From Aedes albopictus (lineage: Eukaryota > Arthropoda > Insecta > Diptera > Culicidae): a DNA stretch of 64,000 nucleotides. The translations under genes and the position numbers were made by a program. Numbering within the stretch: the stretch's first letter is position 1; the number at the start of each line of letters is the position of its first letter. Positions 34,601 to 44,829 of the stretch are shown here, piece after piece. The stretch lies in NCBI RefSeq assembly GCF_035046485.1, contig NC_085137.1:450422980-450486979 (forward strand), written 5' to 3'. The notes under the pieces are model-generated. The model was not told the origin of the DNA and searched no databases. It was given only the letters and a program-made list of their open reading frames with translations.

Positions 34601-36137
34601 TGTTCCAACTCTTTCTACATTGTTTCCTGAGTTTCGCCAGATCAGAGTTCCACCAAGGGGTTCCTCTTGTGATCTTCACAGACCGTAGAGGGCATGCTTC
34701 TTCAAAAGCTTCCATGATGAAGGTCGTTGTAGTATCAACGGCATCATCTAAATCACTTGGAGTGTCAATAGATGGTGAGTATCCATGAAATTTGGCTGCA
34801 ACCAAATCAGTATAAAGATCCCAGTTTGTTGACCGAGGATTCCTGAAACGCAATGTTTGCGAAGTAACATTTAAATGTTCAAAAAAGATGTAGCTATGGT
34901 CAGATAAAGATTCTTCATCTGACACATGCCAATTGGTCAGCTCGTGACTAATTCTACTAGAGCAAAGCGTTATGTCTAACACTTCCTCTCTAGCAGATAC
35001 CATGAAGGTTGGGCGGTTGCCTATGTTAAGTAATGCAAGATCTGTACTACTTAAGTGCTCCATCAAACTGGAGCCTCTCAAGTTAATGTCTGAGCTGCCC
35101 CAGATGATATGGTGAGCATTAGCATCACTGCCAACAATTAGCGGAAGGCCTTTTGAAGTGCAGTATGCGATGACTTGTTTGAAAGCATCCGTAGGGGATG
35201 GTTCATCATGCGGTAAATACACAGAACAATAGACGTATTTCCTGTTGAGGTTTCCAACAGATACATCAATTATGATAGCACATACATCTCTGGTGGTTAG
35301 TTCAGAGTTGAGTGTAGCAACTATTGCGTTGTTGACAAGCACACAGGCTCGAGGCATGACACGCGAGTTTGCCATTTCATGTTTACTGAAAGTGGCAAAC
35401 ACCGGGTTCACAAGGTTTCCTAGATAGAAATTTCCCTTACGAAAGTAAGGTTCTTGTACCAAGGCCACTTGGGCTGTACCATTTTGCATAAGTCTGCAAA
35501 GATTGATCGTTGCTGTTCTTTTATGCTGAAGATTGATCTGAGCTATCTTAACCGTAGCCACTACCCAAACTAGGTAAGATTAAACTCTTCGCAACAACAG
35601 CACAACAAAGAACAGCAACAATAAAACCAAATCGGTATCGATTGGAAAACGCCAAAGGCGAGGATACACAGAATACACTGTGTAAATCGCATAATGCGAA
35701 ACCATATAGGTGAAAATTTAAACTAATTAACAACATCTTCATAATCCCGCCCTTATTTAGCCTCAAGTGAGACTAAAGAAGGGCAGCTGATTGTCTCGGA
35801 GAAACACAAGGTCCACTGCACCATCGCTCCGGTTAGCGCAGTAAGGGCTACATACTGTGGAGGGCGCCCTGGTACTCCACAGGCTCCGTTAGCGGTTAGG
35901 TTTTTATTAGACCCCCCTAGCCATTCATTCCTAGGCACGGTAAGCATAAAGCCGCATCACACCATGAATTAGGGGTCACCTGTTGGTGGACTCTTACCAC
36001 CGGAACAGGCGGTCCGTAGTGTTATTCTTAGCCAATTGAGACAATCGCTACCGACACTACACAGCTATCTAGGCTGATCGAGAAAAGAAGTTAATATTGA
36101 TGATCAACTTCATACGGACTCGAACAGCCGGCAAAGC
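31659..36137 (-). mobile_element. LOA/Lian-like non-LTR retrotransposon, apparently full length
   Basis: 4479 bp between the two 413-bp duplicates. Minus strand, 5' end at 36137. The 5' UTR of about 570 bp is GC-balanced. One long frame (31917-35561) follows, then a 258-bp 3' UTR ending in two GATACCT units (31659-31672 on the plus strand reads AGGTATCAGGTATC) instead of poly(A). A single EN-RT-RNase H frame and a short tandem-repeat tail fit the LOA group; Aedes Lian is the closest element I recall. The near-identity of the flanking duplicates suggests recent insertion. A tiny fragment matching its 3' end is at about 52013-52068. Confidence 0.8.
31917..35561 (-). CDS. Retrotransposon polyprotein: endonuclease, reverse transcriptase, RNase H
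   Basis: 1214 uninterrupted codons. An apurinic-type endonuclease occupies residues 1-230 (KIAQINLQHKR, QEPY at 36-39, GSDANAHH near 144-151, SDH 220-222) and nicks target DNA. The reverse transcriptase covers about 440-760 (SPGADGIYP, DIEGAFD 581-587, CPQGGVLSP, FADD 669-672). RNase H covers about 935-1062, with the catalytic set D943, E978, D1004 and D1056 all present. A Cys/His knuckle lies near C1157-C1174. No gag-like ORF1 is seen. The frame opens with GTG, not ATG: a stop lies seven codons upstream and the first in-frame ATG is residue 26, inside the endonuclease. A short upstream frame with an ATG (35548-35766) overlaps the start in another frame. The start is therefore unclear, but the coding body looks functional. 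Confidence 0.9.
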   Translation of the reverse strand: MATVKIAQINLQHKRTATINLCRLMQNGTAQVALVQEPYFRKGNFYLGNLVNPVFATFSKHEMANSRVMPRACVLVNNAIVATLNSELTTRDVCAIIIDVSVGNLNRKYVYCSVYLPHDEPSPTDAFKQVIAYCTSKGLPLIVGSDANAHHIIWGSSDINLRGSSLMEHLSSTDLALLNIGNRPTFMVSAREEVLDITLCSSRISHELTNWHVSDEESLSDHSYIFFEHLNVTSQTLRFRNPRSTNWDLYTDLVAAKFHGYSPSIDTPSDLDDAVDTTTTFIMEAFEEACPLRSVKITRGTPWWNSDLAKLRKQCRKSWNRRRSAGSEAFRSARKAYRKALRSAERSGWKNLCSNVSSLSEVSRLNKILAKSKDFRVNELRLPNGDLTSSDEEVLECLFSTHFPGCVDITSSDEPDAFSCSYDSLASARSIVTIESIEWALNSFAPFKSPGADGIYPILLQKGFDYFKHVLKKLLVCSFATGYIPKSWRDITVKFIPKVGRASYEEAKSFRPISLTSFLLKCLERIVDHHIRDVHLANVPLHVNQHAYQSGKSTVTLLHKVVYDIEKAFAQKQSCLGVFLDIEGAFDNVPFDAILEAARSHGISPMISNWIHQMLKNRYLFSTLRLAGIRKLSVCGCPQGGVLSPLLWNLVADTLLRQLNNSGFPTYGFADDYLTLLVGMCISTLFDLMQNALQVVEGWCRQYGLSVNPSKTSIVLFTERRNRNGVRPLRLFDSEIDVTEQVKYVGVILDSKLSWTPHIEFRIKKACMAFGQCRRTFGTTWGLKPKYIKWIYTTVVRPILAYGCLVWWQKGEVRTVQSKLGHLQRMCLMAMSGAFSSTPTAALEVLFDVAPLHIHLKQEALSCTYRLRVLGLLEETPVNRSSTHTSLFPLLVNWDKIVLAPSDLTIACNFPYRTFSTKFPSREEWTSGYLERSISDGIVCYTDGSLLEGRAGAGVYSRELRLYQSYSLGRHCTVFQAEIFALMCGVQSALQQHVMGKVIYFCSDSQAAIKALASANSRSKIVIACRTQIEELNSANAVHLLWVPGHSSIAGNELADELARSGASHDFIGPEPAIPISKCWIKLQIHTWAVTQHRQYWNSLESCRQTKLYSAEPSLRVAKYLTNLSKQNCSMLVKALTGHCRLSYHMANIQQADSFACDSCESDYGTSYHLICNCPVFAQLRFRVFGKHLLSETDFRNLNLQDILLFLNRCGKEL

Positions 36138-36550
36138 TGGGATAGCACTTTGAAGGCGGCATTCTTAATGGTGATCGCTTGAAAGTTCTCACACATTTAC
36201 TTGTTTTCTTTCTTGTGGATGGCACAGATTATCCCTTCCTGTTCGGTTTCCCAGATCTTGACTTCTAACCGATGCACACAGATGGCCAACATTTCCGGGC
36301 CCATCTTGATAAGTTCTGCTACGATACTGTTCTTACCGACCACTTTGTTATTTTTGAGCTGGTGGATGGCACCCTTAACATCCCTCAGCATGGGAGTTGG
36401 TTCGTTCCCGTCCTCTGCTGCACCAGTAATTTCTTCTGCTGCCTTGATCCCCCGTGGCGTGCCTACATTCTCATCGTCATTCAGGTGCTCGTCGAAGTTC
36501 TGCTTCCACTTTTCGATCACCTCACGTTTGTCCGAGAGGAAGCTCCCATC
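36138..36550 (-). repeat. 413-bp flanking duplication, right copy
   Basis: Mate of 31246-31658. It abuts the 5' end of the Lian-like element. It encodes the same RT fingers segment of family A (HLNDDENVGTPRGIKAAEEI, KIWETEQE where the other copy has KIWKTEQE). Confidence 0.9.
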
Positions 36551-36835
36551 CTTATCCCTGCAGATTTTGGCTTGCGGCACGTAGCCTTTGCGGGATGCGT
36601 TAAGCTTCTGGTAGAACTTACGTGTTTCTTGTGAACGGCAAAGCAATTCAATTTCCTCACACTCCGCTTCTTCCAGGCGGCGCTTTTTCTCCCGGAAGAG
36701 ACGGGTCTGCTACTTCCGCTTCTGTCTATCGCTCCACATTCTGTTGCGTCCTTATCGTCCAGAACCGCTCTGCACTCCTCATCGAACCAATTGTTTTGTC
36801 GACTCCGTTCCACGCAATCCAACTTGTCATCCTTT
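36551..36835 (-). pseudogene. RTE-like element, family A, part upstream of the RT
   Basis: Continues the split element upstream of the duplication: ETRKFYQKLNASRKGYVPQA, CRDKDGSFLSDKREV and, further 5', RQNNWFDEECRAVLDDKDATE, which match the copy at 50.2-51.4 kb. Frameshifts are present. At about 36835 it joins a family B fragment, with no endonuclease domain in between. Confidence 0.7.
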
Positions 36836-37035
36836 TGTAGATGGGACACACGATACCTTCCATCCATTCCTCCGGTAATACTTCCTCCTCCCAAATCTTG
36901 GTAATGACCCAGTGTAATGCTCTCACCAGTGCTTCTCTACCGTATTTTAGAAGCTCGCTTGGAAGTTGATCTGCTTCAGCGGCTTTGTTGTTTTTCAACC
37001 GGCCAACCTCCTCCTCAATCTCTTGGAGGCAGAGC
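36836..37035 (-). pseudogene. RTE-like element, family B, short internal fragment
   Basis: Encodes LKNNKAAEADQLPSELLKYG and HWVITKIWEEEVLPEEWMEG, nearly the same as part of the longer family B copy at about 39440-39600. It is joined on the left to family A sequence at an abrupt junction and ends near 37035 in a short spacer before the next element. Confidence 0.65.
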
Positions 37036-37099
37036 CGTAGCGTGCGGTTGGCCAGGCTGGCTTCAGAGGGGTGCCGAAAAAGCCGAAGGCTAAAAAAAA

Positions 37100-40000
37100 A
37101 CAGGATGAACTTACCTTACCTTACCGGTCAGGCTAAGGCCGGGGTGGCCTCTGCTGTACATAGTAGCCGCCTCCATTCCACTCGGTCCATGGCTGTTTGT
37201 CTCCAGTTCCGCACTCTGCGTAGGGTCCGCAGATCGTCCTCCACTTGGTCGACCCACCTAGCTCGCTGCGCTCCACGTCTTCTTGTACCGGTCGGATGAC
37301 TCTCGAGAACCATTTTAGTCGGGTTGCTATCCGACATCCTGATGACGTGACCCGCCCACCGTAGCCTCCCGATTTTCGCGGTATGGACGATGGTTGGTTC
37401 TCCCAGCAGCTGATGCAGCTCGTGGTTCATTCGCCTTCTCCAGGTCCCGTCTTCCATCTGCACTCCGCCGTAGATGGTACGCAACACCTTCCGTTCGAAA
37501 ACTCCAAGGGCGCGTTGGTCCTCTGCACGTAGGGTCCATGTTTCGTGCCCATAGAGGACGACCGGTCTAATCAACGTTTTGTAGATGGTTAACTTCGTGT
37601 TACGGCGAACTTTATTCGATCGTAGAGTTCTGCGGAGTCCAAAGTAGGCACGATTTCCTGCCACAATGCGCCTCTGAATTTCTCTGCTGGTGTCGTTGTC
37701 GTCGGTCACCAGTGAGCCCAAGTACACGAATTCTTCAACCGCCTCGATTTCATCACCGTCGATATGAATTCGGGGTGGCGGGCGCTGTGATTCCTCCCTG
37801 GAGCCCTTTGCCATCATGTACTTTGTTTTCGACACATTAATGACTAATCCGATTCGCCTGGCTTCACTCTTTAGTCGGATGTACGTTTCCGCCATCGTCT
37901 CAAATTTACGAGCAATAATATCAATATCATCGGCGAAACCAAGCAGCTGAACGGACCTCGTAGGCTGACCATACGTCCCGTATTCAACGGGACAGTACCG
38001 TTATTGTGACTTTTTAGAGTTGTCCCGTCGTATTGTGGGAAAAGGCCAAAATGTCCCGTATTTTTTTCGGAAAACGAGCATTCTAGTGTTAACAAAAAAA
38101 GTTAAGTTTAGCTAATTAGGATAATGTGTCGACATATTTTCCTATCTTTACTCTTTTCAATGAAACAGATATATCTTGATTAAGAAATAAAGGTTCATCC
38201 TGTTTGAATTTCGAGTTAATATTAATGATTTGATTTGAAGTATCAGAAATATTTCCTAAAAGCTTACTGAAATTCACAGTTCAATGGGTTTTTCGTGCTT
38301 TTATTAAAATTCTCAACAAGTTTAAAATGTAGTTTGTGAAGGGTCAAGCTATAATTTTGAATTACTTTGTTTAGTATATACCCTTTAGATTCTTCAGCAA
38401 TTCTACAGAAATTAACTGGAATAAAATGTTAAGTTCTCTATATTTTCTAAGTCAACGAATAATTTTTAATGGAAATTATTAAGTGATGTATAAAGGAGTT
38501 GAAGATAAACAACATAATCATTCCAAAAATGTGATTTTTTCGGGAGCTTTTATGACATCAACACTTTTTACAGAGATCTCAGACTTAAAATACGAAAAGT
38601 TTTGAAAAGTTCGATTGATTCCTTATCAAGTAACAATAACAGCTGAATAACAGTTCATTCAGCCAATTTCTTTTGAATCAAGTTTAAGAGCGGCTGATTT
38701 GTCTGTTGTACAGCAATAATGTTTGTTACGTTATATTTTAACATAATTTCAAAGATAACTCTAGACGTCTTAAAACTTTGTTTACACTCGCAGATTTTAT
38801 TCATATGTATTTTGCTTTCATAAGTGTACACAAACTTGTATATCTGAGATCTTTTGGAACATTTTGTATGTCCCGTATTTTATGCTCATGTGTCCCGTTT
38901 TTATCGTGTTACTATCTGGTCAGCCTAGGACCTCGTGAAAATCGTCCCACTCGTGTTTATCCCCGCTCTTCTTATTACACCCTCCAAAGCAATGTTGAAC
39001 AGCAAGCACGAAAGACCATCACCTTGCCGTAACCCTCTGCGAGATTCGAAGGGACTCGAGAGTGTCCCTGATACTCGAACTACGCACATCACTCGATCCA
39101 TCGTCGCCTTGATCAACCATATCAGTTTATCCGGGAATCCGTATTCGTGCATAATCTGCCATAGCTGTTCTCGATCGATTGTATCATACGCCGATTTGAA
39201 ATCGATGAACAAGTGATGTGTGGGCACGTTGTATTCGCGGCATTTCTGCAACACCTGGCGGATGGCGAACATCTGGTCCGCTGTAGCGCGTGTTCACCCA
39301 TGAATCCAGCCGGATATTGCCACACGAACTCTCTTGCAATCGGTGATATGCGGCGGCATAGAATTTGAGAGAGTATCTTGTAGGCAGCGCTCAGTAGTGT
39401 GATCGTGTGGTAGTTCCCGCAATCCAACTTGTCGCCCTTTTTGTAGATGGGGCACACAATACCTTCCATCCATTCCGGTAATACTTCCTCCTCCCAAATC
39501 TTGGTAATGACCCAGTGTAGTGCTCTCACCAGTGCTTCTCCACCGTATTTTAGGAGCTCGCTTGGAAGTTGATCTGCTCCAGCGGATTCGTTGTTTTTCA
39601 ACCGGCAAACCTCCTCCTCAATCTCTTGGAAGTCAGGGGCCGGAAGTCTTTCGTCCTGTGCACATACTCCTAGATCTGTTACCACGCCACCTTCGGTGCT
39701 TGCAACGTCGCCATTGAGGTGCTCATCGTAATGCTGCCGCCGCCTCTCGACCACCTCACGCTCGCTCGTGAGAATATTCCCGTGATTATCTCGGCACAAA
39801 GCCTCTGCGCGAGCGGTTCAGCTTCTCGTAGAACTTTCGTGTGTTCTTAGCGCGGTACAGCTTTTCCATCGCTTCGCGATTTCGTTCTTCTTGCTGGCGC
39901 TTCTTCATCCGGAAGACTGAGCTCTGCGTGTTCCGCGCCTGTCTGTAACGTGCCTCATTCGCTCTCGTACAGTGTTTCAGCATTCTCGCCCATTCTCGTT

Positions 40001-40997
40001 TTTCAACTATTCACATTCGCCGTCTTACCAGTCGTTTCTGTGATTCGGAGTCGCGAAGCTTAGTGCTGTAGCCGAGGTACTACCTATGGCGGATCGGATG
40101 TCCCTCCAGTTATATTCAAGTGTAGCTGCGCCAAGCTGCTCTTCCGTTGGTATGGCCACTGCTAACTGCTGCGCGTAGTCTTGAGCCACTTCTACGTTAC
40201 GCAGCTGCTCGATGTTGTGCCGCGGCGTTCGACTTCGACGCGTGGTGATAACTGTCGAAAGTTTTGCGCGCATGCATACAGCTACTAAGTAGTGATCCGA
40301 ATCTATATTCGCACTGCGGTATGTGCGGGCATTGATTATATCCGAGAAGAATTTACCGTTGATTAGAACGTGGTCGATTTGGTTTTCTGTTTGATGGTCG
40401 GGTGATCTCCAGGTGGCTTTGTGGATATCTTTGCGGGGGAAGAAGGACTACCATACCACGGGAGGCTGCAAAATTTACGCATCGCTGGCCGTTATCATTC
40501 GATACGGCGTGCAGGCTGGTTCACCCGATTACCGGTCTGTACATTTCCTCCCTTCCTACCTGCGCGTTCATGTCGCCGACAACGATTTTCACGTCACGCG
40601 GCGAGCATCCATCGTATGTTTGCTCTAACTGCGCGTAGAACGCTTCTTTCTCGTCATTAGGTCTCCCTTCGTGTGGGCTGTGGACGTTAATGATGCTGTA
40701 GTTGAAGAAACGGCCCTTAATTCTCAACATGCACATCCTTGCGTTGATCGGCTGCCACCCGATCACACGTTGTCGCATCTTGCCCAACACTATAAATCCT
40801 GTTCCCAGTTCATTGGTGGTGCCACAGCTTTGGTAGAAGGTAGCCGCTCGATACCCGCTTTTCCACACTTTCTGTTCACAGTTCGGTTCGGGTGCTGCAG
40901 TGTTAGCCGAGGCAGTGTGAATTGCTGTGACGATGCCAGTCGGTGGCCAGATGCCGCTTTTAGCCCCGTCGATTAGCAGCATATAATCGTTGGACAC
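37100..40997 (-). pseudogene. RTE-like non-LTR retrotransposon, family B
   Basis: Read on the minus strand. The endonuclease segment 40521-40997 has ELGTGFIV, NVHSPHEG and VVGDMNAQVG. The linker region 39786-40273 has the TRKFYEKLNRSRRGFVPR segment. The RT at 39800-38925 has DQLPSELLKYG, PTHHLFIDFKSAYDTIDR and RRGLRQGDGLSCLLFNIALEG. Then comes a hAT-type MITE (37961-38927), after which the frame resumes at GFADDIDIIARKFETMAETY, then VYLGSLVT, LYGHETWTL, RKVLRTIYGG, MNHEL and GRLRWAGHVIRM, ending near 37128. The 3' end carries TAAGG repeats (about 37110-37125). Several frameshifts interrupt it (near 40420, 39800 and 39290). The 255-codon C-terminal frame (37128-37895) is still open. RTE/JAM1-like assignment is from motif memory. 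Confidence 0.8.
37961..38927. mobile_element. hAT-type MITE inserted in the reverse transcriptase, 8-bp target duplication
   Basis: 967 bp with perfect 11-bp ends TAGGCTGACCA / TGGTCAGCCTA, flanked by GGACCTCG at 37953-37960 and 38928-38935. Removing the element and one duplicate restores the RT frame from GTIFTRS into VQLLGFADDIDII. TGTCCCGTAT-like words cluster near both ends (about 37974, 38052, 38868, 38890), as expected for subterminal transposase-binding repeats. No transposase frame is present. Confidence 0.92.
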
Positions 40998-41004
40998 TTG
41001 GATT

Positions 41005-41731
41005 GACAGCTATCGGTGAGCTCGTTCCATATTATTAAAATAACTAACAGTATATGATATAAACATTGAACAAATTTTTCGTTTATCTGCTCAACAAATA
41101 TTGAAAAGTTCGTCACGTCAAGTGTCGGCCCAAGTTTCCAAGTCATTTTTGTAATTATACTTTCTTATATTATAATTTTCTTTCTCTCAATTTGTTTTTC
41201 ATTTACGATACATTTTGAATAATTCAGTGTGATTTTGGAGGCAAAGTGAAGAGGCCGTTTTTTCTCATTCGGACCGGCCGCGTCGTCGTCGTCGTCAATT
41301 TGAATGTGCACATCGTCGTACCCGTGTGTAGCTGTAGCGGTTCAGTGTGATTTCGGAGAAGAGGCCAGTTAGTGGAAGATGCTGCAGCACATACGCACTG
41401 GACACTTCGAAGGATGTTTATTGGTGAGCTCGTTCCATTTTATCATAATAATTAATGCTAAAGGATGTATAAAATTCTACTCTGGGTTTTGTGTATTTAT
41501 CTAACAAATATTGAAAAGTTCGTCACGTCATGTGTCGGCGCTAGTTCCCAATGCACATTCAGTTGATAATAAATATTTTTCTTTCATTTTTTGCATTTGC
41601 ACAAAAATTTGAATGGTTCGTCATCTTCGGTGTCGACATTTGTAATATTTTAGTCAAAATGAATAAATGTTTTAGTGTAGAATTAGCATAAGTTAGAATA
41701 CACATAAATAAAAAAAAAAAAAAAAAAAAAA
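41005..41731 (+). repeat. Duplicated roughly 400-bp unit ending in poly(A), probable retroposed 3' end
   Basis: GGTGAGCTCGTTCCAT ... AACAAATATTGAAAAGTTCG ... GTGTCGGC occurs at 41015-41130 and again at 41421-41540. A shared TTCAGTGTGATTT ... GAAGAGGCC lies between, at 41224 and 41341. A weaker third copy of the TCGTCA ... GTGTCG part is near 41617. The unit ends at an A run of about 23 (41709-41731) preceded by AATAAA-like words, suggesting a plus-strand retroposed transcript or 3' UTR with tandem repeats. A GTCGTC microsatellite sits at 41283-41297. Confidence 0.55.
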
Positions 41732-41879
41732 TGTTTTGACTCAAGTAAAGGTTGCATGAATCACATCACTTACCAAAGTGAATCCAAATCATGTGACTCT
41801 CCCCCTCCCCACTAACAAAAACTCCCTCCCGTGACAGTCGTGGAGAAGATGAGGTGATCTCGGTCTCTAGTAGCAACGT

Positions 41880-42660
41880 ACGTCACACTAACATTCCTTT
41901 CCTTCCTCGATGACCGTAAGGACGTGGCCGGCGCCGTTATTGACTAATAAAGTTTGGAATTCTCGAACTGTACACATTGAGAGCGGTAGCTACTCCCAAG
42001 CTCCGTTTATTGGTTCCTTGTGCAATTTCGATTGTTCTGGTCAATCACGGAGTAGCAACTACGAATTGTACGGTCATCTATGCTCATGCTCATGCTCATG
42101 CTCAGTCCAACAAAGTTCCTGCAACGCCACGATGTCGAAGTTACGGGGATGTAGTTCATCGCAAATTATCCTGTCACATCCTGCGAAACCTAGTGACTTG
42201 CAATTCCATGTTCCAAGTTTCCAATCGTAGTCCTTATTTCATCGCGTGGGTCTTTGCCGATTGTATCGAGTCGTATTTTCTCCTATGTTATTCGCAATGG
42301 GGATTTTTACGGGTGGCTTATTGGGCCTACGCCAACACTCCTGTCTCGCCGGAGGACCATCGTGCCAGTTCTGTTTAACGTCCCAACCAACACTGGGACG
42401 ACCACGCTGAAGGGCTACCACCTTGGATCTAGCTGGGCGTGGTGCAGCGTTTCTTACTCAGCCGCTCGATGCCAGAACAGACGCTGTTTGTACCGCACCT
42501 CCTTGGTGAACAGACGCTCGGGTCGTACCTCCTCAATCTAGCTGAACTCAGAAGGACAACAGTGCCCAGGCTGCACTACCAGCTAAGCACACAACTCTTA
42601 GCTGGCGGTCTTTGTCATCGCTTGACCCGTAGAAGCATGAGGTAGGAACTTGTGAGGACC
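41880..42660 (-). pseudogene. RTE-like 5' region: endonuclease N-terminus plus untranslated leader
   Basis: On the minus strand 42090-42225 encodes KLGTWNCKSLGF, ICDELHPRNFDIVALQELCW, the start of an apurinic-type endonuclease. After ELCWTE the frame falls into ATGAGC repeats (42085-42108), where other repeat sequence has been joined. The segment upstream (42260-42660) resembles the leader of the 51.4-51.75 kb copy (GGAGGACCAT, GAACAGACGCTC). Several stops; not functional. Confidence 0.55.
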
Positions 42661-43254
42661 AGAGCTGTGTTGGACACTCTCCTTATCGACTCACCGTTTT
42701 GTAGCCCAACGCTTTCCATTTGCATTCATGAATTACAGCAATGATTAAAATTGAAACATTAAGAAACAAATTTGAATGATGTTTTAGTGTAAGAAATTCA
42801 TGAGGCAGTTAAACAGCCACACATGAGAAATAGAGATGTATTTGAATTTCTCCCTCCAGTTTCACACGATAATCGGCTTCTTTCATCGCATTTACAGAAT
42901 GCAGTCATCCTCATCGACTACAAAGTGTGATCTATTTTCGAGCTGCCCTGCGTTCCGCCATAAATCATCGCTTACTACTTAATCCCTCTCATCAGTTTAA
43001 TCCCAACACCAGTTGCACTGCACCTATCATCCGTTTCCTCGCAGTTATGCATTCGATGTACGATCGCATCGTCACGCGGCATGCAATCCCTCCATTCCAT
43101 ATTGTCGCGCAACACAATCTCTCGCTCTCGTTGCTGCTCTGCTGATGCTGCAGCGAACCTCCCAGCCAGCGCCAGAGAGACCCCAACTCCACAACCCAAC
43201 CCAGCTAGAGTGAGTATGGAGCACCACCCTTCGTGAGGCGAAACTCTGCGCGAG

Positions 43255-43289
43255 TCAGTCTCTTTGGTGCACCCCGTGAGTAAAGATCG
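43255..43289 (+). promoter_or_regulatory. TATA-less core promoter: Inr plus perfectly placed DPE
   Basis: TCAGTC at 43255-43260 is a consensus arthropod initiator. AGATC begins at 43284, exactly +28 from the A, and fits the DPE consensus RGWYV at all five positions. No TATA box at -30. The following kilobase is CpG-rich. Confidence 0.65.
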
Positions 43290-44130
43290 GTTTCGACGAA
43301 CAATAATACGACGACCCCCTTAGCGCAAGAAAGTTAAAGTTAAAACGAAACAAAAAAATCCCAAGTTATTAGAGGGATTTTTTCCGCGAAAAACGCAGAC
43401 CAATCCGCGCGTCCTCTGTTCGATCCTGCTGCACCTCGCCCTGCGACCCTCCCACGCGTGTTTGTGTGTAGTAATTTATTTGTCCATGTTCAACGGCTTG
43501 CATGTGCGTCAGCCAGTGTTCCTAACGCGCTTCTTTCTGCTGTGAGAGTTTGCTGTGTTTTGCTGGAACGCGCGCGAATCGTTATTTTTCCGAAGCCGAG
43601 TGAAGTGATTTCCCACACAGCCAGCGCCGCCACCGAGAGGGTCGTGATCCGCGCTGATCCGCTACCGTGCGTGCGTGAAAGTGTGAAAAAAGTAGCGCCT
43701 CCCCCTTGACCAACCCCGGACACTGTGGCTCTGGTACCTACGGCTGATGGTCCGGCGGAGTTGAGTTAGTGAGTGTGAGTTTACACAATTTTTGCGCGCG
43801 ATTATTTTTGGATTCCTACATCATCTTCATCGACGCGCCACCGAGCCGTTGTGGCCAGGCTTGAAGCCGAGAAGCTGGTCGATGAAAATTGTGAAGCCGT
43901 GAAAAACCGTGCAGAGCAGAAACTCGCCCAGTAGTGGTGGCCGTCATCGCCACCGGCACGAAACATCAAGTTTTTCCACCAAAGTGACTCAGGTTTATAT
44001 TCGTACGGCAGGAAAGGGGGTTCGGGAATCAAACAGTGAAATCTACAACAAATTTGGAGTACAATATTTAGTTTTAAAGCTATTGATACTAATAACACAA
44101 GTTTACAAAATAAAACGAAAGTCGTGAACT
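43257..44130 (+). other. Probable 5' untranslated first exon (right end uncertain)
   Basis: CpG-rich sequence unlike the surroundings (GCGCGTCCTCTG near 43410, GAACGCGCGCGAATCG near 43567, GCCAGCGCCGCCACCG near 43621). Short frames have no recognisable protein, so a leader is more likely than coding. Possible 5' splice sites are GTGAGT at 43769 and 43775. A candidate coding partner is the exon at 56258, which lies on the same strand 12 kb away. This link is inference only. Confidence 0.4.
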
Positions 44131-44829
44131 TCTGTCAACGACCAAAATTTTTGAAGCACAATTAAGTGCTGATTTCGAAACCGACCTTCAAAATTTTTTA
44201 AGTAGAACAGTTTTTGAGTTTTAGCTCAATATCGAGTTTTGCAACTTCTCAAAATATATAATCTACTAAAATTCAAATATATTGCGTTTTGTTCAACCAA
44301 TTTTAAATCTTTTTCCATAAATTAAAAGCTGAATACAATACCATTCGATCATCTGAATACAGGTTTTGCGTCAGATTGATGAAATTCAAGATATTGGCGA
44401 GTTTTAGGGACAATCTTCTTATATTTTAGCAAAATTCCCAAAATTTTTTGAAGAAATGTATTTTTTTCAATAAGAAAAAACCAACTTAAAAATTCTTTCT
44501 CGACGTTTATTTGACATATCATATGTAGGCGAGTTACAGTAAAAATTTCAGCTCAATCGGAGCATTGATTACGGAGAATGAGATGTTTGAAGTGAGCGAC
44601 TTTGCTTAAAAATAGAACAAAAATCGATTTCAAATCATCAACCTTGTATGGAAAGTCGAAAAAATTTCCGCTCTACTGTAATTTTTTTCTTTCGCGTTTT
44701 CGAACTCAGGGCATGATTCTGCACCAAAAATGATCATCAGCTTACCGAGTTCAAAAATGCTGTAAACTAGTGTAATTGATACACAACCGTTGAACTTTTC
44801 CATGTTTCGACCTACTACAACTGAGGATT

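Noticed and set aside
31309..35427. Plus-strand ORFs of 60-194 codons opposite the retrotransposons
   Set aside because: They are antisense shadows of the long minus-strand RT frames; no motif of their own.
35548..35766. Small hydrophobic ORF as a gag-like ORF1
   Set aside because: 72 codons with no zinc knuckle or coiled coil. It is kept only as a possible upstream frame of the retrotransposon.
43458..43723. 83- and 77-codon ORFs in the CpG-rich region
   Set aside because: Overlap on opposite strands and show no domain; a leader exon explains the composition better.
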